Assembly: GCF_002778015.1 (NCBI RefSeq) | Contig: NZ_NJPP01000001.1 | Location: forward strand, 124,262-188,261 | Reading direction: 5' to 3' | DNA from: Bartonella tribocorum | Lineage (GTDB): Bacteria; Pseudomonadota; Alphaproteobacteria; Rhizobiales; Rhizobiaceae | Length of the DNA stretch: 64,000 bases | Made by a program: the position numbers and the translations under genes | Notes under the pieces: model-generated | What the model saw: only the letters and a program-made list of their open reading frames with translations | Database searches by the model: none | What the model was told of the DNA's origin: nothing | Shown: positions 1 to 10,112 of the stretch, in pieces | Numbering within the stretch: position 1 is the first letter of the stretch | Layout: each line of letters starts with the position of its first letter

Positions 1-437
1 AACATAACATTATCCGTATCCATTATCTTTAACGGATGAGTGTAGCTTTGTAGGTTTTATATTATAAGGTTTCTTTGCTTTAGAATTGTTGATATTAATG
101 AGTAATTGGAGAGTTATTTTCATTAAGAGAAAATAAGCCGTTTATTGACCAGCGAAAAAGGTGAATTTTAAGACAAAAATCAAAGAATAAAAATATGTAA
201 TTTCTCAAAACTTCTGAGAAATTTGTTATAGGGAATACTCTTTGTGCATATAATTTTTATGACATTGGAAATAATTAAAAATAAAAAAACAATGCAGTTA
301 ATGCTATACGTGCATGAATAAAAGTATTAAATAGACTTGTTTGTTCAGCCGGAAAAGCAAATGTAACTAACCGCTTAAGTTCTATATTCTTTCAAATCAT
401 GCAACAGATGTGTACTATTTAAAGGAAGGCTATAAAG
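1..437. other. Gene-free leader region before accD
   Basis: I see no convincing gene here. In Rhizobiales the tryptophan gene trpA commonly precedes accD, but no trpA-like coding is visible. Two small inverted repeats occur: a 6-bp stem (12-17 with 32-37) and an AT-rich perfect 9-bp stem with a 7-nt loop (199-207 with 215-223). The second could be a weak terminator or a folded leader, but lacks a T tract directly after it. The accD promoter must lie here; I could not place it with confidence. Confidence 0.5.
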
Positions 438-1358
438 ATGAACTGGATTACAAATTATGTTCGTCCTAAAATTAACTCTATATTGGGACGCCGTGAAATT
501 CCAGAAAATCTATGGATTAAAGATCCTACCAGTGGTGAAATGATCTTCCATAAAGATCTGGAAGCCAATCAATTTGTGGCTCCCAATTCTGGCTATCATA
601 TGCGTATCAGTGCCCAAAATCGTCTCATGCATTTTTTTGATGATGGTGTCTATACAGCTCTTGAAAATCCAAAAGTTGTAACAGATCCTTTAAAGTTTCG
701 CGATGAAAAACGCTATATTGACCGGTTAAAAGATTATCGTTCTAAACTTGGTGTTGATGACAATATTTTAAGTGCAGGCGGTACTATTGAAGGCTTACCA
801 ATTATTGCAATCGTTCAAGATTTTGCCTTTATGGGGGGGTCTCTCGGTATGGCTTCAGGAGAAGCTATTATCAAAGCTTTTGACACTGCCATTGCGGAAA
901 GATGCCCTTTGGTTCTTTTTGCTGCTTCTGGTGGTGCACGCATGCAAGAAGGAACACTCTCCTTGATGCAAATGCCCCGTACAACAGTAGCGATTGAAAT
1001 GTTGAAAGAAGCAAAACTTCCCTATATTGTTGTGCTGACCAATCCAACCACCGGTGGTGTTACTGCTTCTTACGCCATGCTTGGTGATATTCACATTGCA
1101 GAACCCGGTGCTATGATTGGTTTTGCTGGTCCGCGTGTGATTCAACAAACGATACGTGAAACCCTACCAGAAGGTTTTCAAAGTAGTGAATATCTGCTCG
1201 ATCATGGTATGGTTGATATGGTTGTATCGCGTTTAGAAATGAAAACAACCATTGCACGTCTTTTACGCTTGATGATGAAACGCCCTGCTGTTGTTAGCCC
1301 TTCCGATCCTTCCCCAACAAATTCTCAAACATCGCTTTCTACAACAAAAGCAGCTTAA
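438..1358 (+). CDS. accD: Acetyl-CoA carboxylase carboxyltransferase subunit beta
   Basis: Beta subunit of the carboxyltransferase that, with AccA, moves the carboxyl group from biotin-BCCP to acetyl-CoA, the first step of fatty acid synthesis in the cytoplasm. The 306-residue protein carries the crotonase-like core, with SGGARMQEG near residues 164-172 and [14 protein letters not shown] near 205-216. The ATG at 438 follows a strong ribosome site (AAGGAAGG at 422-429). Oddity: the N-terminal zinc ribbon of E. coli AccD has lost its cysteines; the first knuckle reads DPTSGEM near 29-35 and the second VAPNSGYHM near 47-55. Rhizobial AccD proteins show similar loss, so this looks lineage-typical. 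folC follows after 4 bp, so the two are probably co-transcribed. Confidence 0.96.
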   Translation: MNWITNYVRPKINSILGRREIPENLWIKDPTSGEMIFHKDLEANQFVAPNSGYHMRISAQNRLMHFFDDGVYTALENPKVVTDPLKFRDEKRYIDRLKDYRSKLGVDDNILSAGGTIEGLPIIAIVQDFAFMGGSLGMASGEAIIKAFDTAIAERCPLVLFAASGGARMQEGTLSLMQMPRTTVAIEMLKEAKLPYIVVLTNPTTGGVTASYAMLGDIHIAEPGAMIGFAGPRVIQQTIRETLPEGFQSSEYLLDHGMVDMVVSRLEMKTTIARLLRLMMKRPAVVSPSDPSPTNSQTSLSTTKAA

Positions 1359-1362
1359 ATTT

Positions 1363-2682
1363 ATGCCACAAAGCCAAGTACAAAAGGTCGTAGATGGTTT
1401 ACTGAAAAACTATCCGAAAAAATTTAACCTTTCTTTAGAGCGTATTGTTCACCTTTTGGAGCTTCTTGGTAACCCACATTTAAAACTTGGCCCCATTATT
1501 CACATCGCTGGAACAAATGGCAAAGGATCGGCTTCAGCAATTTGTCGTGCTCTTTTGGAAAGTGCTGGATACTGTGTTCATGTCTATAGTTCACCTCATC
1601 TCGTCAATTGGAATGAACGCTGCCGGTTAGGTCAAAAAGGAGGTGGTCAATTTGTCACAGAGAGCCAATTGGCTGAAACAATCCGTAAAATTATAAAAGT
1701 AAATCGTCAACAGCCAATTACTATTTTTGAAATTTTTACAGCCGCTGCCTTTATGCTATTTAATACACATCCAGCTGATGTTGTTATCTTAGAAGTTGGG
1801 TTGGGAGGACGTTTTGATGCTACCAATGTCATTAAAAAACCAGCTGTATCGCTTATTATGCCCATTGATTATGATCATGAGATCTTTCTTGGAAATACAA
1901 TTGCCCAAATCGCTTTTCAAAAAGGGGGGATTATAAAACCAAACGTTCCAGTGGTTATCGGAAAGCAAAATTATGAAGAAACTCTTGCTACTTTAATACC
2001 CCTCGCCGATAAAAATAAAGCACCTTATTCTTTATTTGATCAAGATTATCAAAGTTATAAAGAACATGGACATATGGTTTTTCAAAACAATCAAGGTCTC
2101 ATGGATCTTTCGCTTCCTAACCTTATTGGAGACCACCAAATTGTCAATGCTGGTGCAGCTCTTGAAGCAATCTATCAAGCAGGTTTTCAACTTTCAGAAC
2201 AAGTCATAAATGATGCTTTAAAAAATATTTATTGGCCCGCACGGATGCAACATCTCACCCAAGGACATTTGATTAATCAACTGTCTCCTAATATTGATTT
2301 ATGGCTCGATGGTGGTCATAATCCTGCTGCTGGAAAAGTTATTGCAGCAGAACTTACCCAATGGAGAAAAAAAACAGATCGTCCCATTATTATGATTGCT
2401 GGAATGCTCAATACCAAAGATGCTGTTGGTTATTTTCGTCCTTTAGCAAACCTTGTCGATAAAGTATATACAATACCGCTGATTAACAATGACGCCAGTC
2501 TCTCTCCAACAAATTTAGCTGAATCAGCTCAAAAAGCAGGAATTTTTGCAACTCCACAAACGCACTTACAAGAGGCTTTGCATAAAATTAAGGCCGAATA
2601 TAAAGAAGCAATTGTTCTTATTGGAGGTTCCCTTTATCTTGCAGGCGATATTTTGCGTGACAATAAAACACCACCGTGCTAA
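1363..2682 (+). CDS. folC: Folylpolyglutamate / dihydrofolate synthase
   Basis: Bifunctional enzyme that joins glutamate to dihydropteroate and lengthens the glutamate tail of folates (Mur ligase family). Visible motifs are the P-loop GTNGKGSA near residues 50-57, LEVGLGGRFDATN around 140-153, and a late LDGGHNPAAG typical of the Mur/FolC C-terminal domain. A longer frame opens at 1291 inside accD, but the ATG at 1363, 4 bp after the accD stop, gives a normal 439-residue protein starting MPQSQVQKVVDGLL. accD-folC is a conserved alphaproteobacterial pair, so an operon is likely. Confidence 0.95.
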   Translation: MPQSQVQKVVDGLLKNYPKKFNLSLERIVHLLELLGNPHLKLGPIIHIAGTNGKGSASAICRALLESAGYCVHVYSSPHLVNWNERCRLGQKGGGQFVTESQLAETIRKIIKVNRQQPITIFEIFTAAAFMLFNTHPADVVILEVGLGGRFDATNVIKKPAVSLIMPIDYDHEIFLGNTIAQIAFQKGGIIKPNVPVVIGKQNYEETLATLIPLADKNKAPYSLFDQDYQSYKEHGHMVFQNNQGLMDLSLPNLIGDHQIVNAGAALEAIYQAGFQLSEQVINDALKNIYWPARMQHLTQGHLINQLSPNIDLWLDGGHNPAAGKVIAAELTQWRKKTDRPIIMIAGMLNTKDAVGYFRPLANLVDKVYTIPLINNDASLSPTNLAESAQKAGIFATPQTHLQEALHKIKAEYKEAIVLIGGSLYLAGDILRDNKTPPC

Positions 2683-2724
2683 AAATCAGTTGTTTTTAAA
2701 TCTTTGAAAGATATACTTTTAATC

Positions 2725-3723
2725 ATGCAATTTGATTGTGCATTTTATCAACATCCTAAACTTATTACCGTTTTTGGCGGGTCTGGTTTTGTAGGACGGC
2801 ATGTCGTTGAAACTTTGACTAAACGGGGGTATCGCGTTCGCGTCGCTGTTCGTTGTCCGCAAAAAGCTTACTACATGCTCCAAATAGGAGAAGTGGGTCA
2901 AACCCAAATGCTTAAAACGGATATCAAGAATCGTGCATCTGTTGCACGTGCATTGCTTGGGACTGATGCGGCAGTGTTTTTGCCTGGTAGTTTAAAACAA
3001 GCACATCAATCGAATTTTAAAAGCACACAAATTGATGGCACTTACAATGTTGCTGAATTAACAGCAGAAGCTGGTATTCCACTCATCTATATGTCAACAC
3101 TTGTAGCTAACGAAAATGCTTCATGTCTTTATGCACGTGTTAAATTTATGGGTGAGCAAATCATTTATAACAAGCATTCTCAAGCAATTATTATGCGTCC
3201 ATCTGTTATCTTTGGGCCAGAGGATTGTTTCTTTAACACCTTAGCAGATTTATCACGTTTTTTACCCATTATGCCTCTTTTTGGAGGGGGACAAAGTAAA
3301 TTGCAACCCGTGTATGTTGGTGATGTTGCCGAATTTATCGCACGCGCTTTAAATGGACAGGTTGCTTGGGGGAACAATTATGATCTTGGTGGTCCGCAAA
3401 TTCTAACCTTCCAAAATGTTCTTGAAAATATACTCAAAATTATTCATCGTAAAAAAATAATCCTATCCATACCTCTTTTTACCGGTCTATTGATTGGAGG
3501 AATTTTGGGAGCAATCGGTAAATTGCCTTTTATACCAACGTTTGTAACAGCTAATCAGATACGCTTTTTGCAAATGGATAACATGGTTTCTAGAGAAGCT
3601 ATTGAAAATGGATATACTTTAGAAGGTGTGGGAATTACTCCTAGAGCAATGGCTGCATTTTTGCCAAGTTATCTCTGGAGATTTCGTCCACATGGTCAAT
3701 TTTCCCAAGACTTACTTGTCTAA
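2725..3723 (+). CDS. NAD-dependent epimerase, complex I NDUFA9-like
   Basis: Atypical short-chain dehydrogenase of the group related to the 39-kDa accessory subunit of respiratory complex I (NDUFA9-like). The nucleotide-binding motif GGSGFVG lies near residues 18-24, and a YARVK segment near residue 140 matches the YxxxK position. The last third contains a hydrophobic stretch (IPLFTGLLIGGILGAIGKLP), suggesting membrane association. Alphaproteobacterial homologues are annotated as complex I NDUFA9-family proteins; the physiological substrate is not known from sequence. A TTG at 2704 could also start it, but ATG 2725 fits the Rossmann start better. It stands 42 bp after folC. Confidence 0.85.
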   Translation: MQFDCAFYQHPKLITVFGGSGFVGRHVVETLTKRGYRVRVAVRCPQKAYYMLQIGEVGQTQMLKTDIKNRASVARALLGTDAAVFLPGSLKQAHQSNFKSTQIDGTYNVAELTAEAGIPLIYMSTLVANENASCLYARVKFMGEQIIYNKHSQAIIMRPSVIFGPEDCFFNTLADLSRFLPIMPLFGGGQSKLQPVYVGDVAEFIARALNGQVAWGNNYDLGGPQILTFQNVLENILKIIHRKKIILSIPLFTGLLIGGILGAIGKLPFIPTFVTANQIRFLQMDNMVSREAIENGYTLEGVGITPRAMAAFLPSYLWRFRPHGQFSQDLLV

Positions 3724-4435
3724 AATAAATTCTCCACCGAGTTGATTATTTGATTTATAATTCATAGCTTGTTGTTCGCTCTTTTAAAATCAGAGTGTTC
3801 AATGGATGAATGCTTTTGCATTTTAAATGCTCCATGCGGTATCATAAAAAATGTTTCATCGTACATTTAGAGTCTTTTGATAAAAATCGTTGAAAACAGA
3901 AAAAGTACCCCTTATAAATTGTCTTCATGCCAGAGCAGATGCAACATTGGAATCTAGAAAAACCGATTCTGGAGTACTTATTCATAAATATAAAGACAAC
4001 AATGTATCGTTTTGCATTACATTATTTTGCTAAAAAGCTTAATAATTGAAATTAAATAAGGTCATAATACCTTTTTAAACAACCCCATAAATGAGTAGAA
4101 TAAGAGTATACTCTTATGATTATCCCGAAAAAAGATCAACATAAAAACTGTGAAGCAATGCATCATGTTTATTATTTAAAAGGTATTCCTCTGGAGATTT
4201 TTAAAAGTTGTAAAACTACGTGAAATGGATAGAATTTTGCTTGTATAATAAGACTTATCATGAGATTTCTTGTTCTATTCGTAATATCATTTCTCAGATC
4301 CATCAATGCGTATTTGTTACACAAGTTTATGCAGATTTTAAACGGGACTTTTCGCACAAAGAAGTCTTCTTCTTGTCTTGCATTTTTTTTTAATTTCTCC
4401 TACCGTCTTGGAAAAAGATTTTAAAGGAATGAAGG
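3724..4435. other. Gene-free region with a decayed repeat
   Basis: No gene supported. The stretch holds one partial copy of the decayed repeat family (about 3885-3975, listed separately). A 61-codon minus-strand frame at 4172-4357 has no coding character or ribosome site. The ahcY promoter must lie toward the right end. I could not recognise a SAH riboswitch in it. Confidence 0.6.
3885..3975 (+). repeat. Decayed repeat family, copy 1 (partial)
   Basis: This stretch matches the 5' part of the repeats at 34725, 34985 and 53165 (the last on the opposite strand). Shared blocks are CCCCTTATAAATTGTCTTC and GCAACATTGGAA. In the best-preserved copy the same position encodes the start of a 75-residue ORF; here the ATG is replaced by ATA, so it is not translated. 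The element is a remnant, judged by eye only. Confidence 0.55.
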
Positions 4436-5833
4436 ATGACAGCTCAAGATTTTGTTGTCAAAGATATTGCACTTGCTGCTTATGGTCGTAAAGAACTTGA
4501 TATTGCTGAAACGGAAATGCCTGGCTTGATGGCTTGTCGCAAGGAGTTTTCCTCCAGTCAACCTTTGCGCGGTGCACGGATTTCTGGCTCGTTGCACATG
4601 ACAATTCAAACAGCTGTTTTAATCGAAACATTAAAAGCAATTGGCGCTGATATACGGTGGAGCTCTAGCAATATTTTTTCCACGCAAGATCATGCAGCAG
4701 CAGCTATTGCCGCAACTGGTATTCCTGTATTCGCCGTTAAGGGTGAAACATTGGAAGAATATTGGACTTATATAGATGCCATTTTTCAATGGCCTGATGG
4801 TAATCCTTCCAACATGATTTTAGATGATGGAGCTGATGCTACAAACTATATTTTAATGGGAAGTCGTGCAGAACAAAATGAAGATATCCTCTCGCATCCC
4901 AAAACAGAAGAAGAAGAATTTTTTTTCAAACAAATCCAAAAGCGTATGGATGCAACACCAGGATTTTTTACAAGACAGCGCGCAACAATTAAAGGTGTAA
5001 GCGAAGAAACCACAACAGGTGTAAACCGTCTTTATCAATTACAAAAAGAAGGGCTTCTGCCTTTTCCTGCTATTAATGTCAATGATAGCGTCACGAAATC
5101 AAAGTTTGATAATAAATACGGATGTAAAGAATCATTGGTCGATGGTATTCGACGTGGAACAGACGTGATGATTGCTGGCAAAACAGCCATTGTCTGTGGT
5201 TATGGTGATGTAGGAAAAGGTTCAGCAGCATCTCTTTCGGGTGCTGGGGCTCGTGTTAAAATAACAGAAATTGATCCCATTTGTGCTCTTCAAGCAGCTA
5301 TGGATGGCTATGAAGTTGTTAATTTAGATGATGCTGCCTCCAGTGCTGATATTATCATCACAACAACAGGCAATAAAGATGTTGTTCGTTTAGATCATAT
5401 GCAACAAGTAAAGGATATGTGTATCCTTGGAAATATTGGTCATTTTGATAACGAAATCCAAGTTGCAGCCCTTAGAAATTTGCCATGGATAAATATTAAG
5501 CCTCAAGTTGATATGATTACCTTTCCCGATGGAAAACGCATTATTTTGCTCTCTGAAGGGCGTTTGTTAAACCTTGGTAATGCAACAGGGCATCCTTCTT
5601 TTGTTATGTCAGCCTCATTTACTAATCAGGTTTTAGCGCAAATTGAACTTTTTACCCGTGCAGAACACTATACCAATGAAGTCACTGTTTTACCTAAACA
5701 CCTTGATGAAAAAGTTGCACATCTCCATCTTGATCGGTTAGGAATAAAACTAACTGTTTTATCAGAAGAACAAGCCGCTTATATTGGTGTTACACCGCAA
5801 GGACCTTATAAACCAAACCATTACCGTTACTAA
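4436..5833 (+). CDS. ahcY: Adenosylhomocysteinase (SAH hydrolase)
   Basis: Cytosolic NAD-dependent enzyme that splits S-adenosylhomocysteine to adenosine and homocysteine, removing the product inhibitor of methyltransferases. The 465-residue protein is full length for the bacterial family. The Rossmann motif [12 protein letters not shown] lies near residues 252-263, the conserved [11 protein letters not shown] segment just before it (about 221-231), and the C-terminal [10 protein letters not shown] tail, which reaches into the neighbouring subunit, is intact. ATG 4436 follows AAAGGA with good spacing. divL begins 36-81 bp downstream, the ahcY-divL-tsaE order seen in other Rhizobiales. Confidence 0.98.
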   Translation: MTAQDFVVKDIALAAYGRKELDIAETEMPGLMACRKEFSSSQPLRGARISGSLHMTIQTAVLIETLKAIGADIRWSSSNIFSTQDHAAAAIAATGIPVFAVKGETLEEYWTYIDAIFQWPDGNPSNMILDDGADATNYILMGSRAEQNEDILSHPKTEEEEFFFKQIQKRMDATPGFFTRQRATIKGVSEETTTGVNRLYQLQKEGLLPFPAINVNDSVTKSKFDNKYGCKESLVDGIRRGTDVMIAGKTAIVCGYGDVGKGSAASLSGAGARVKITEIDPICALQAAMDGYEVVNLDDAASSADIIITTTGNKDVVRLDHMQQVKDMCILGNIGHFDNEIQVAALRNLPWINIKPQVDMITFPDGKRIILLSEGRLLNLGNATGHPSFVMSASFTNQVLAQIELFTRAEHYTNEVTVLPKHLDEKVAHLHLDRLGIKLTVLSEEQAAYIGVTPQGPYKPNHYRY

Positions 5834-5869
5834 AATGCTTCCTTGGGTTTTAAAAAAGGGAAAGATGTC

Positions 5870-8335
5870 GTGCTCAGCTTTGGTGACCATACCCCCAAAG
5901 AAAAAGTTCAAAAAATGATCCGAATTTATACGTTTATATTTTGCATTTTTTTCTTTTTTTCTCCAACACGAACTGTTGCTCAGTCGTTGGAAGGTTATTT
6001 ACCATTTTCCTTCACTTTGCCAAATGGCCCATGGCTGTTTTTAGCTTTGTGTGGAGGAATTTCTTGTGCTTCATTTCTCACGTGCGTCGTTGTTATTATG
6101 CATGCAAAAAAAACAGCACAGAAGCCTTTGAAGATAATTCAGGCAGACTTTTCTGAAAAACTGAGATACTATGAATGGCTTTTAGAAGAAACTGAGCAAT
6201 TCCTTCTTATTTGGGAAAATCCAACAACCTTACCTCGTGTCGTGGGGACCCTTTCTACATTAAAAAAAATAGGCATTGATCAGCAAAATTTTCAGCACTT
6301 TGAACTTTGGGTTGAAGAAAATTCTCTGCGAGAACTTGATTATGCGTTGACTCAACTACGTTGTAAATGTCACTCCTTTGAACTTTCTATCACCACCACA
6401 AATAATGTGCTGCTACACGTTACAGGGATTATAGCAGGAACAGTCGCCATTGCTCGTTTTCAAGATATCTCAAAACAGCAGAGCGAAAATGCGCGTTTAC
6501 AGAAAGACATTGCCCGTCTTCTTACTGAACTGAGAATGCAGCGTAATCTTCTTGATCTTATTCAAGAACCTGTATGGATAAAAGATTGTGAAGGAAAAGT
6601 TTGTTTTATCAATCGCGCCTTTAGAGAAATGACAGACTTTCGTGAAGACAGTGATGAAGTGGGGGATCTTTTCAATGAAAATACACAACGCAAGACAGAT
6701 GAAGCAGAAACACTTTTTCAAGAACATGTTCACACCGTCATTGATGGAGAACGACGCCGTTTTCATCTCACACGTATTACAACAGCTGAAGGAATGGCAG
6801 CTTTTGCCCGTGATGACAGCGCCTATGAACATCTTGCTCATGAATTAAGACATGTTCTTCAAAGCCATTGTGAAACCCTTGACCAAATCTCAACGGCTGT
6901 AGCTATTTTTGATAAAAACCAAAAACTAAAATTCTGCAATCATGCTTTTAAAATTTTATGGCCGTTAGAGAGCTCCTTTTTAGAAAGCAAACCAAGCCAT
7001 ACATTGTTTCTTGAACGTTTACGTGAAAAAGGGCACATTGCTGAACATCCGGATTGGCGCGCGTGGAAAGAAGAGCTTTTTAAAGCCTATCGGCAAACAG
7101 AATCGAATCAACAAATTTGGAATCTTCCAGATGGGCGTACGGTGCGTGTTGTCTCGAATCCTCATCCACAAGGAGGGGTTACTTGGCTTTACGAAAACCT
7201 TACAGAAAAAATTGATCTTGAACGCCGTTATAATACACTGATTAAAATACAAGGTGAAACACTTGATAAACTTTCCGAAGGCGTGGTCGTTTTTGGTACT
7301 GATGGACGTCTTCGTTTATCGAATCCTGCCTTGTCGAAATTGTGGGAACTTCCTTATAATTTACTGGTAGAAGGGACCCATATTACTCAGTTACAAAGTC
7401 ATTGTTCAACCTTAACTGTGGGACAAGAATGGGATCAGTTTACAAAATTCATTACTGGCTTTGCTGAAAAACGTGAAACATTTTCGGGGCGTATAGATCT
7501 TAAAAATAATATGATTATTGACTATACTCTAGTCCCTCTTCCCGATGGACAGACGATGCTTACTTTTGTGAATGTTACAGACACTGTCCATGTTGCACGT
7601 GCTCTTCAAGAAAGAAATGAAGCCTTAGAAAGTGCTGATCGTTTGCGTAATGAATTTGTCCAACATGTTTCCTATGAATTGCGTACACCTCTCACCAATA
7701 TTATTGGATTTTCTGATATTTTACGCGATCAAATTTTCGGTTCTATCAATGAACGTCAACAAGAATATCTTGGGCATATTCATTCAGAATCAGGAACTCT
7801 TTTAAATATTGTTAATGATATTCTTGATCTTGCCACCCTTGATGCAGGCATTATGGAACTCGATATAAAATCAGTTAACATTGCCGATGCTATGATACAA
7901 GCAATAGCGCGTGTAGAAGATCGCCTTAACGGACGCCATATTACGCTTTTACAACAAATTTCTCCTTCTTTAAATTCTATTTCTGCTGATGAAAAACGTT
8001 TACATCAAATTTTTGTGAATGTTCTAAGTAATGCTATTAACTTTGCAACAGAGGCAAGCACGATTGAATTTTGTGTCGATGAACAAGATGATAACATCGT
8101 CTTTAGCGTTCACAATGAAGGCTCTGACATCCCAAAAGATATCCTTGATCGCATTTTTAAACGTTTTTCTTCCCATTCACACCATGGTGGACGTGCAGGA
8201 GCAGGGCTTGGTCTTTCGCTTGTGAAAAACTTCGTTGAACTACACAGTGGGCATGTTGAAATTCTTACCGGCTCTGGAAAAGGAACAACTGTTAAGTGTT
8301 TTTTTCCCCTCTCCAAAGGAGATAAGATTTTTTAA
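5870..8335 (+). CDS. divL: DivL-type sensor pseudokinase (Tyr in place of His)
   Basis: Membrane-anchored PAS/histidine-kinase-like protein matching DivL, the alphaproteobacterial cell-fate regulator acting upstream of the CckA-CtrA pathway. The N-terminus has a signal-like segment and a second hydrophobic helix; PAS-like regions fill the middle. The dimerisation helix reads HVSYELRTPL, where normal kinases have H-E-L-R-T-P, so the phospho-acceptor is tyrosine (codon 7673-7675), the hallmark of DivL. The ATPase domain has an N box (NVLSNAINFA) and G2 box (GAGLGLSLVKNF), but the G1 D-x-G is replaced by NEG. Start uncertain: GTG 5870 has the best ribosome site (AGGGAAAG), ATG 5915 gives a cleaner signal peptide, and a TTG lies at 5843. 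Confidence 0.88.
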   Translation: MLSFGDHTPKEKVQKMIRIYTFIFCIFFFFSPTRTVAQSLEGYLPFSFTLPNGPWLFLALCGGISCASFLTCVVVIMHAKKTAQKPLKIIQADFSEKLRYYEWLLEETEQFLLIWENPTTLPRVVGTLSTLKKIGIDQQNFQHFELWVEENSLRELDYALTQLRCKCHSFELSITTTNNVLLHVTGIIAGTVAIARFQDISKQQSENARLQKDIARLLTELRMQRNLLDLIQEPVWIKDCEGKVCFINRAFREMTDFREDSDEVGDLFNENTQRKTDEAETLFQEHVHTVIDGERRRFHLTRITTAEGMAAFARDDSAYEHLAHELRHVLQSHCETLDQISTAVAIFDKNQKLKFCNHAFKILWPLESSFLESKPSHTLFLERLREKGHIAEHPDWRAWKEELFKAYRQTESNQQIWNLPDGRTVRVVSNPHPQGGVTWLYENLTEKIDLERRYNTLIKIQGETLDKLSEGVVVFGTDGRLRLSNPALSKLWELPYNLLVEGTHITQLQSHCSTLTVGQEWDQFTKFITGFAEKRETFSGRIDLKNNMIIDYTLVPLPDGQTMLTFVNVTDTVHVARALQERNEALESADRLRNEFVQHVSYELRTPLTNIIGFSDILRDQIFGSINERQQEYLGHIHSESGTLLNIVNDILDLATLDAGIMELDIKSVNIADAMIQAIARVEDRLNGRHITLLQQISPSLNSISADEKRLHQIFVNVLSNAINFATEASTIEFCVDEQDDNIVFSVHNEGSDIPKDILDRIFKRFSSHSHHGGRAGAGLGLSLVKNFVELHSGHVEILTGSGKGTTVKCFFPLSKGDKIF

Positions 8336-8372
8336 CCCTTATTATATTTTCATCCATCTCATGGAAGTCTTA

Positions 8373-8840
8373 ATGAATTTTAGTTTTTTTCTTGAAAATG
8401 AAGAGGCGACAAAGCTTTTTGCAAAAAAATTAGCCCTTTCTTTAAAGCTGGGGGACCTTATAACACTGCAAGGAGATCTTGGAACTGGAAAATCAACCAT
8501 TGCACGTACAATCATCCAAACGCTTGCAAACGATGACACGATGGAGGTTCCAAGCCCTACTTTTACTCTTGTGCAAAGCTATCAACTCCCACAGTTTGAA
8601 ATTATTCATGCTGATCTTTATCGCCTTTCTATGGCAGAAGAAATTGATGAATTAGGGCTTTATGAAGCACGTGAGAAAAACATTTTACTTGTTGAATGGC
8701 CAGAAAGAAGTACAGATCTTTTAGAGATTGCCACTTTTGCACTTACCTTACAATATCAAGCACATGGGCGTCATGTGACACTGAGATCTGCACAACATTC
8801 CATTGAACGTTTGAAACAGTCTTTTACAATTCACGCATAA
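8373..8840 (+). CDS. tsaE: tRNA t6A37 biosynthesis ATPase TsaE
   Basis: P-loop ATPase that supports TsaB/TsaD in making the threonylcarbamoyl-adenosine at position 37 of ANN-decoding tRNAs. The Walker A motif GDLGTGKST is near residues 34-42, followed by the family's SPTFTLVQSY and HADLYRL segments and the late VEWPERS. The ATG at 8373 gives 155 residues, normal for the family; an in-frame ATG at 8361 is an alternative. It follows divL by 37 bp and is probably co-transcribed with it. In many Rhizobiales a sugar kinase and nucleotidyltransferase come next; neither is present here. Confidence 0.93.
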   Translation: MNFSFFLENEEATKLFAKKLALSLKLGDLITLQGDLGTGKSTIARTIIQTLANDDTMEVPSPTFTLVQSYQLPQFEIIHADLYRLSMAEEIDELGLYEAREKNILLVEWPERSTDLLEIATFALTLQYQAHGRHVTLRSAQHSIERLKQSFTIHA

Positions 8841-9564
8841 AAAATATCGACATGGTCATGGACTTCATCATTTTTTAATTTGTGATGCCTCAATACGTAC
8901 TTCTACAATTTGAGATAATGAATAATAATAAAGAAGTCCTGATGATGCACCAACCATGAAGATGAAACAAAACGCAGCCTTTTGCACAACTTGCAAAGAA
9001 CATCCGTTAATTGCTAGGAATTAATTCGTTTTTTTTAGAGAATGTTTTGTTATCTCTCATATTTTTTTGAAGATTAAAATTTTTTTGATTCTGGAGAAAC
9101 ATGTAAGGGAATTTTATATCAGAGTGGTTACCTTTTCAGAAAAGCATTAACTTAACCATAGTGAATTGCTTTCTTCTTTCACCTTAAAAATTGTAAACTT
9201 CAAAAAAGCAATTTGTAAAATTTTTGCTTAAAATCTCCTTCTGTGATTGCTAAGCACTCCAAGCAGAGACCTCTTTATTGCTAAAGTGATATTTGCTTTT
9301 TTGTGTGTTGGAACCCTTATCTCAATAGCTTCATCCAAAAAAAAATATCATTCACTTAAATATTCGTTGGCGCGCATATAAGGAAGGAATAGCCTATCTT
9401 GTTTATACAGAACAACTTTTTAATAAAAAATGATCTCTTGAATCATGCATAACAGTGTGGATTCTTAAAAGTGTTTAAATAAATGCATTTAACTTTTTGA
9501 TTTAATTGAATTGCTATTACAATATATTGCAATATTACAGAAAAGAATATTTTTAAAAAAGTCA
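8841..9564. other. Gene-free region at a likely rearrangement point
   Basis: About 720 bp between the convergent tsaE and trxA without a supportable gene on either strand. Relatives usually carry a phosphotransferase and a nucleotidyltransferase gene between tsaE and addB; I could not recognise a remnant of either. The sequence is AT-rich with short homopolymers and looks like decayed DNA. Confidence 0.55.
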
Positions 9565-9592
9565 AAAGGAGAGACTAAAATTTCTCTCCTTT
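9565..9592 (-). terminator. Intrinsic terminator of addB-addA-trxA
   Basis: A perfect 10-bp stem (9565-9574 AAAGGAGAGA with 9583-9592 TCTCTCCTTT) and 8-nt loop lies 20 bp past the trxA stop. On the minus strand it runs into a T-rich tract (TGACTTTTTT), the classic intrinsic terminator shape. It would end transcripts of the addB-addA-trxA group. Confidence 0.88.
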
Positions 9593-9612
9593 ATCGTGCC
9601 CTATGTATGGCA

Positions 9613-9936
9613 TTAACGAAGCCCATCTTTTATCCACTCAGAAAGACGTCCTTTAGAGGTAGCGCCAACCATATTTGATGAGACATTTCCATTTTTAAAC
9701 ATTAATAATGTAGGGATAGAGCGTACTCCATATTGGGTAGCTAATTCCGGATTTTCGTCAATATTTACTTTGACAATTTTAACTTGGTTTTGCATCTCTG
9801 TTGAAACTTCATCCAAAATTGGCGCTATCATTTTGCAAGGACCACACCATTCTGCCCAAAAATCAACCACAACAGGGGTGGAAGAGGTTAGAACCTCACT
9901 TTCGAAATTGTCCTTATCAACTTTTACACACGTCAT
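9613..9936 (-). CDS. trxA: Thioredoxin 1
   Basis: Small cytoplasmic disulfide reductase, recycled by TrxB and NADPH. The redox motif WCGPCK sits near residues 30-35 after VVDFWAEW, and the cis-proline loop SIPTLLMF follows near 72-79. The chosen ATG at 9936 is preceded by AAGGA and yields 107 residues, the family's usual size; a GTG seven codons upstream (9957) is weaker. trxA lies 176 bp downstream of addA on the same strand and is followed by a strong terminator. Confidence 0.97.
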   Translation of the reverse strand: MTCVKVDKDNFESEVLTSSTPVVVDFWAEWCGPCKMIAPILDEVSTEMQNQVKIVKVNIDENPELATQYGVRSIPTLLMFKNGNVSSNMVGATSKGRLSEWIKDGLR

Positions 9937-10112
9937 TGATTTATCCTTTATACTCACTTTTTATAGATTGGTATGATAACAATTCATATCAAGTTATTGC
10001 AAAGATAAATTATTAAAGAGTTTTTTTGCATCAAAAATTGTGGCGTGTGTTTATTTGAGCAATTTTAAGAAAATAAAAAAAGCGTAAAGATACTTTGAAG
10101 GGAAGCAATAAC

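Noticed and set aside
4360-4435. SAH or SAM riboswitch upstream of ahcY
   Set aside because: I could not find the conserved core of either riboswitch in the leader; only a normal ribosome site is visible.
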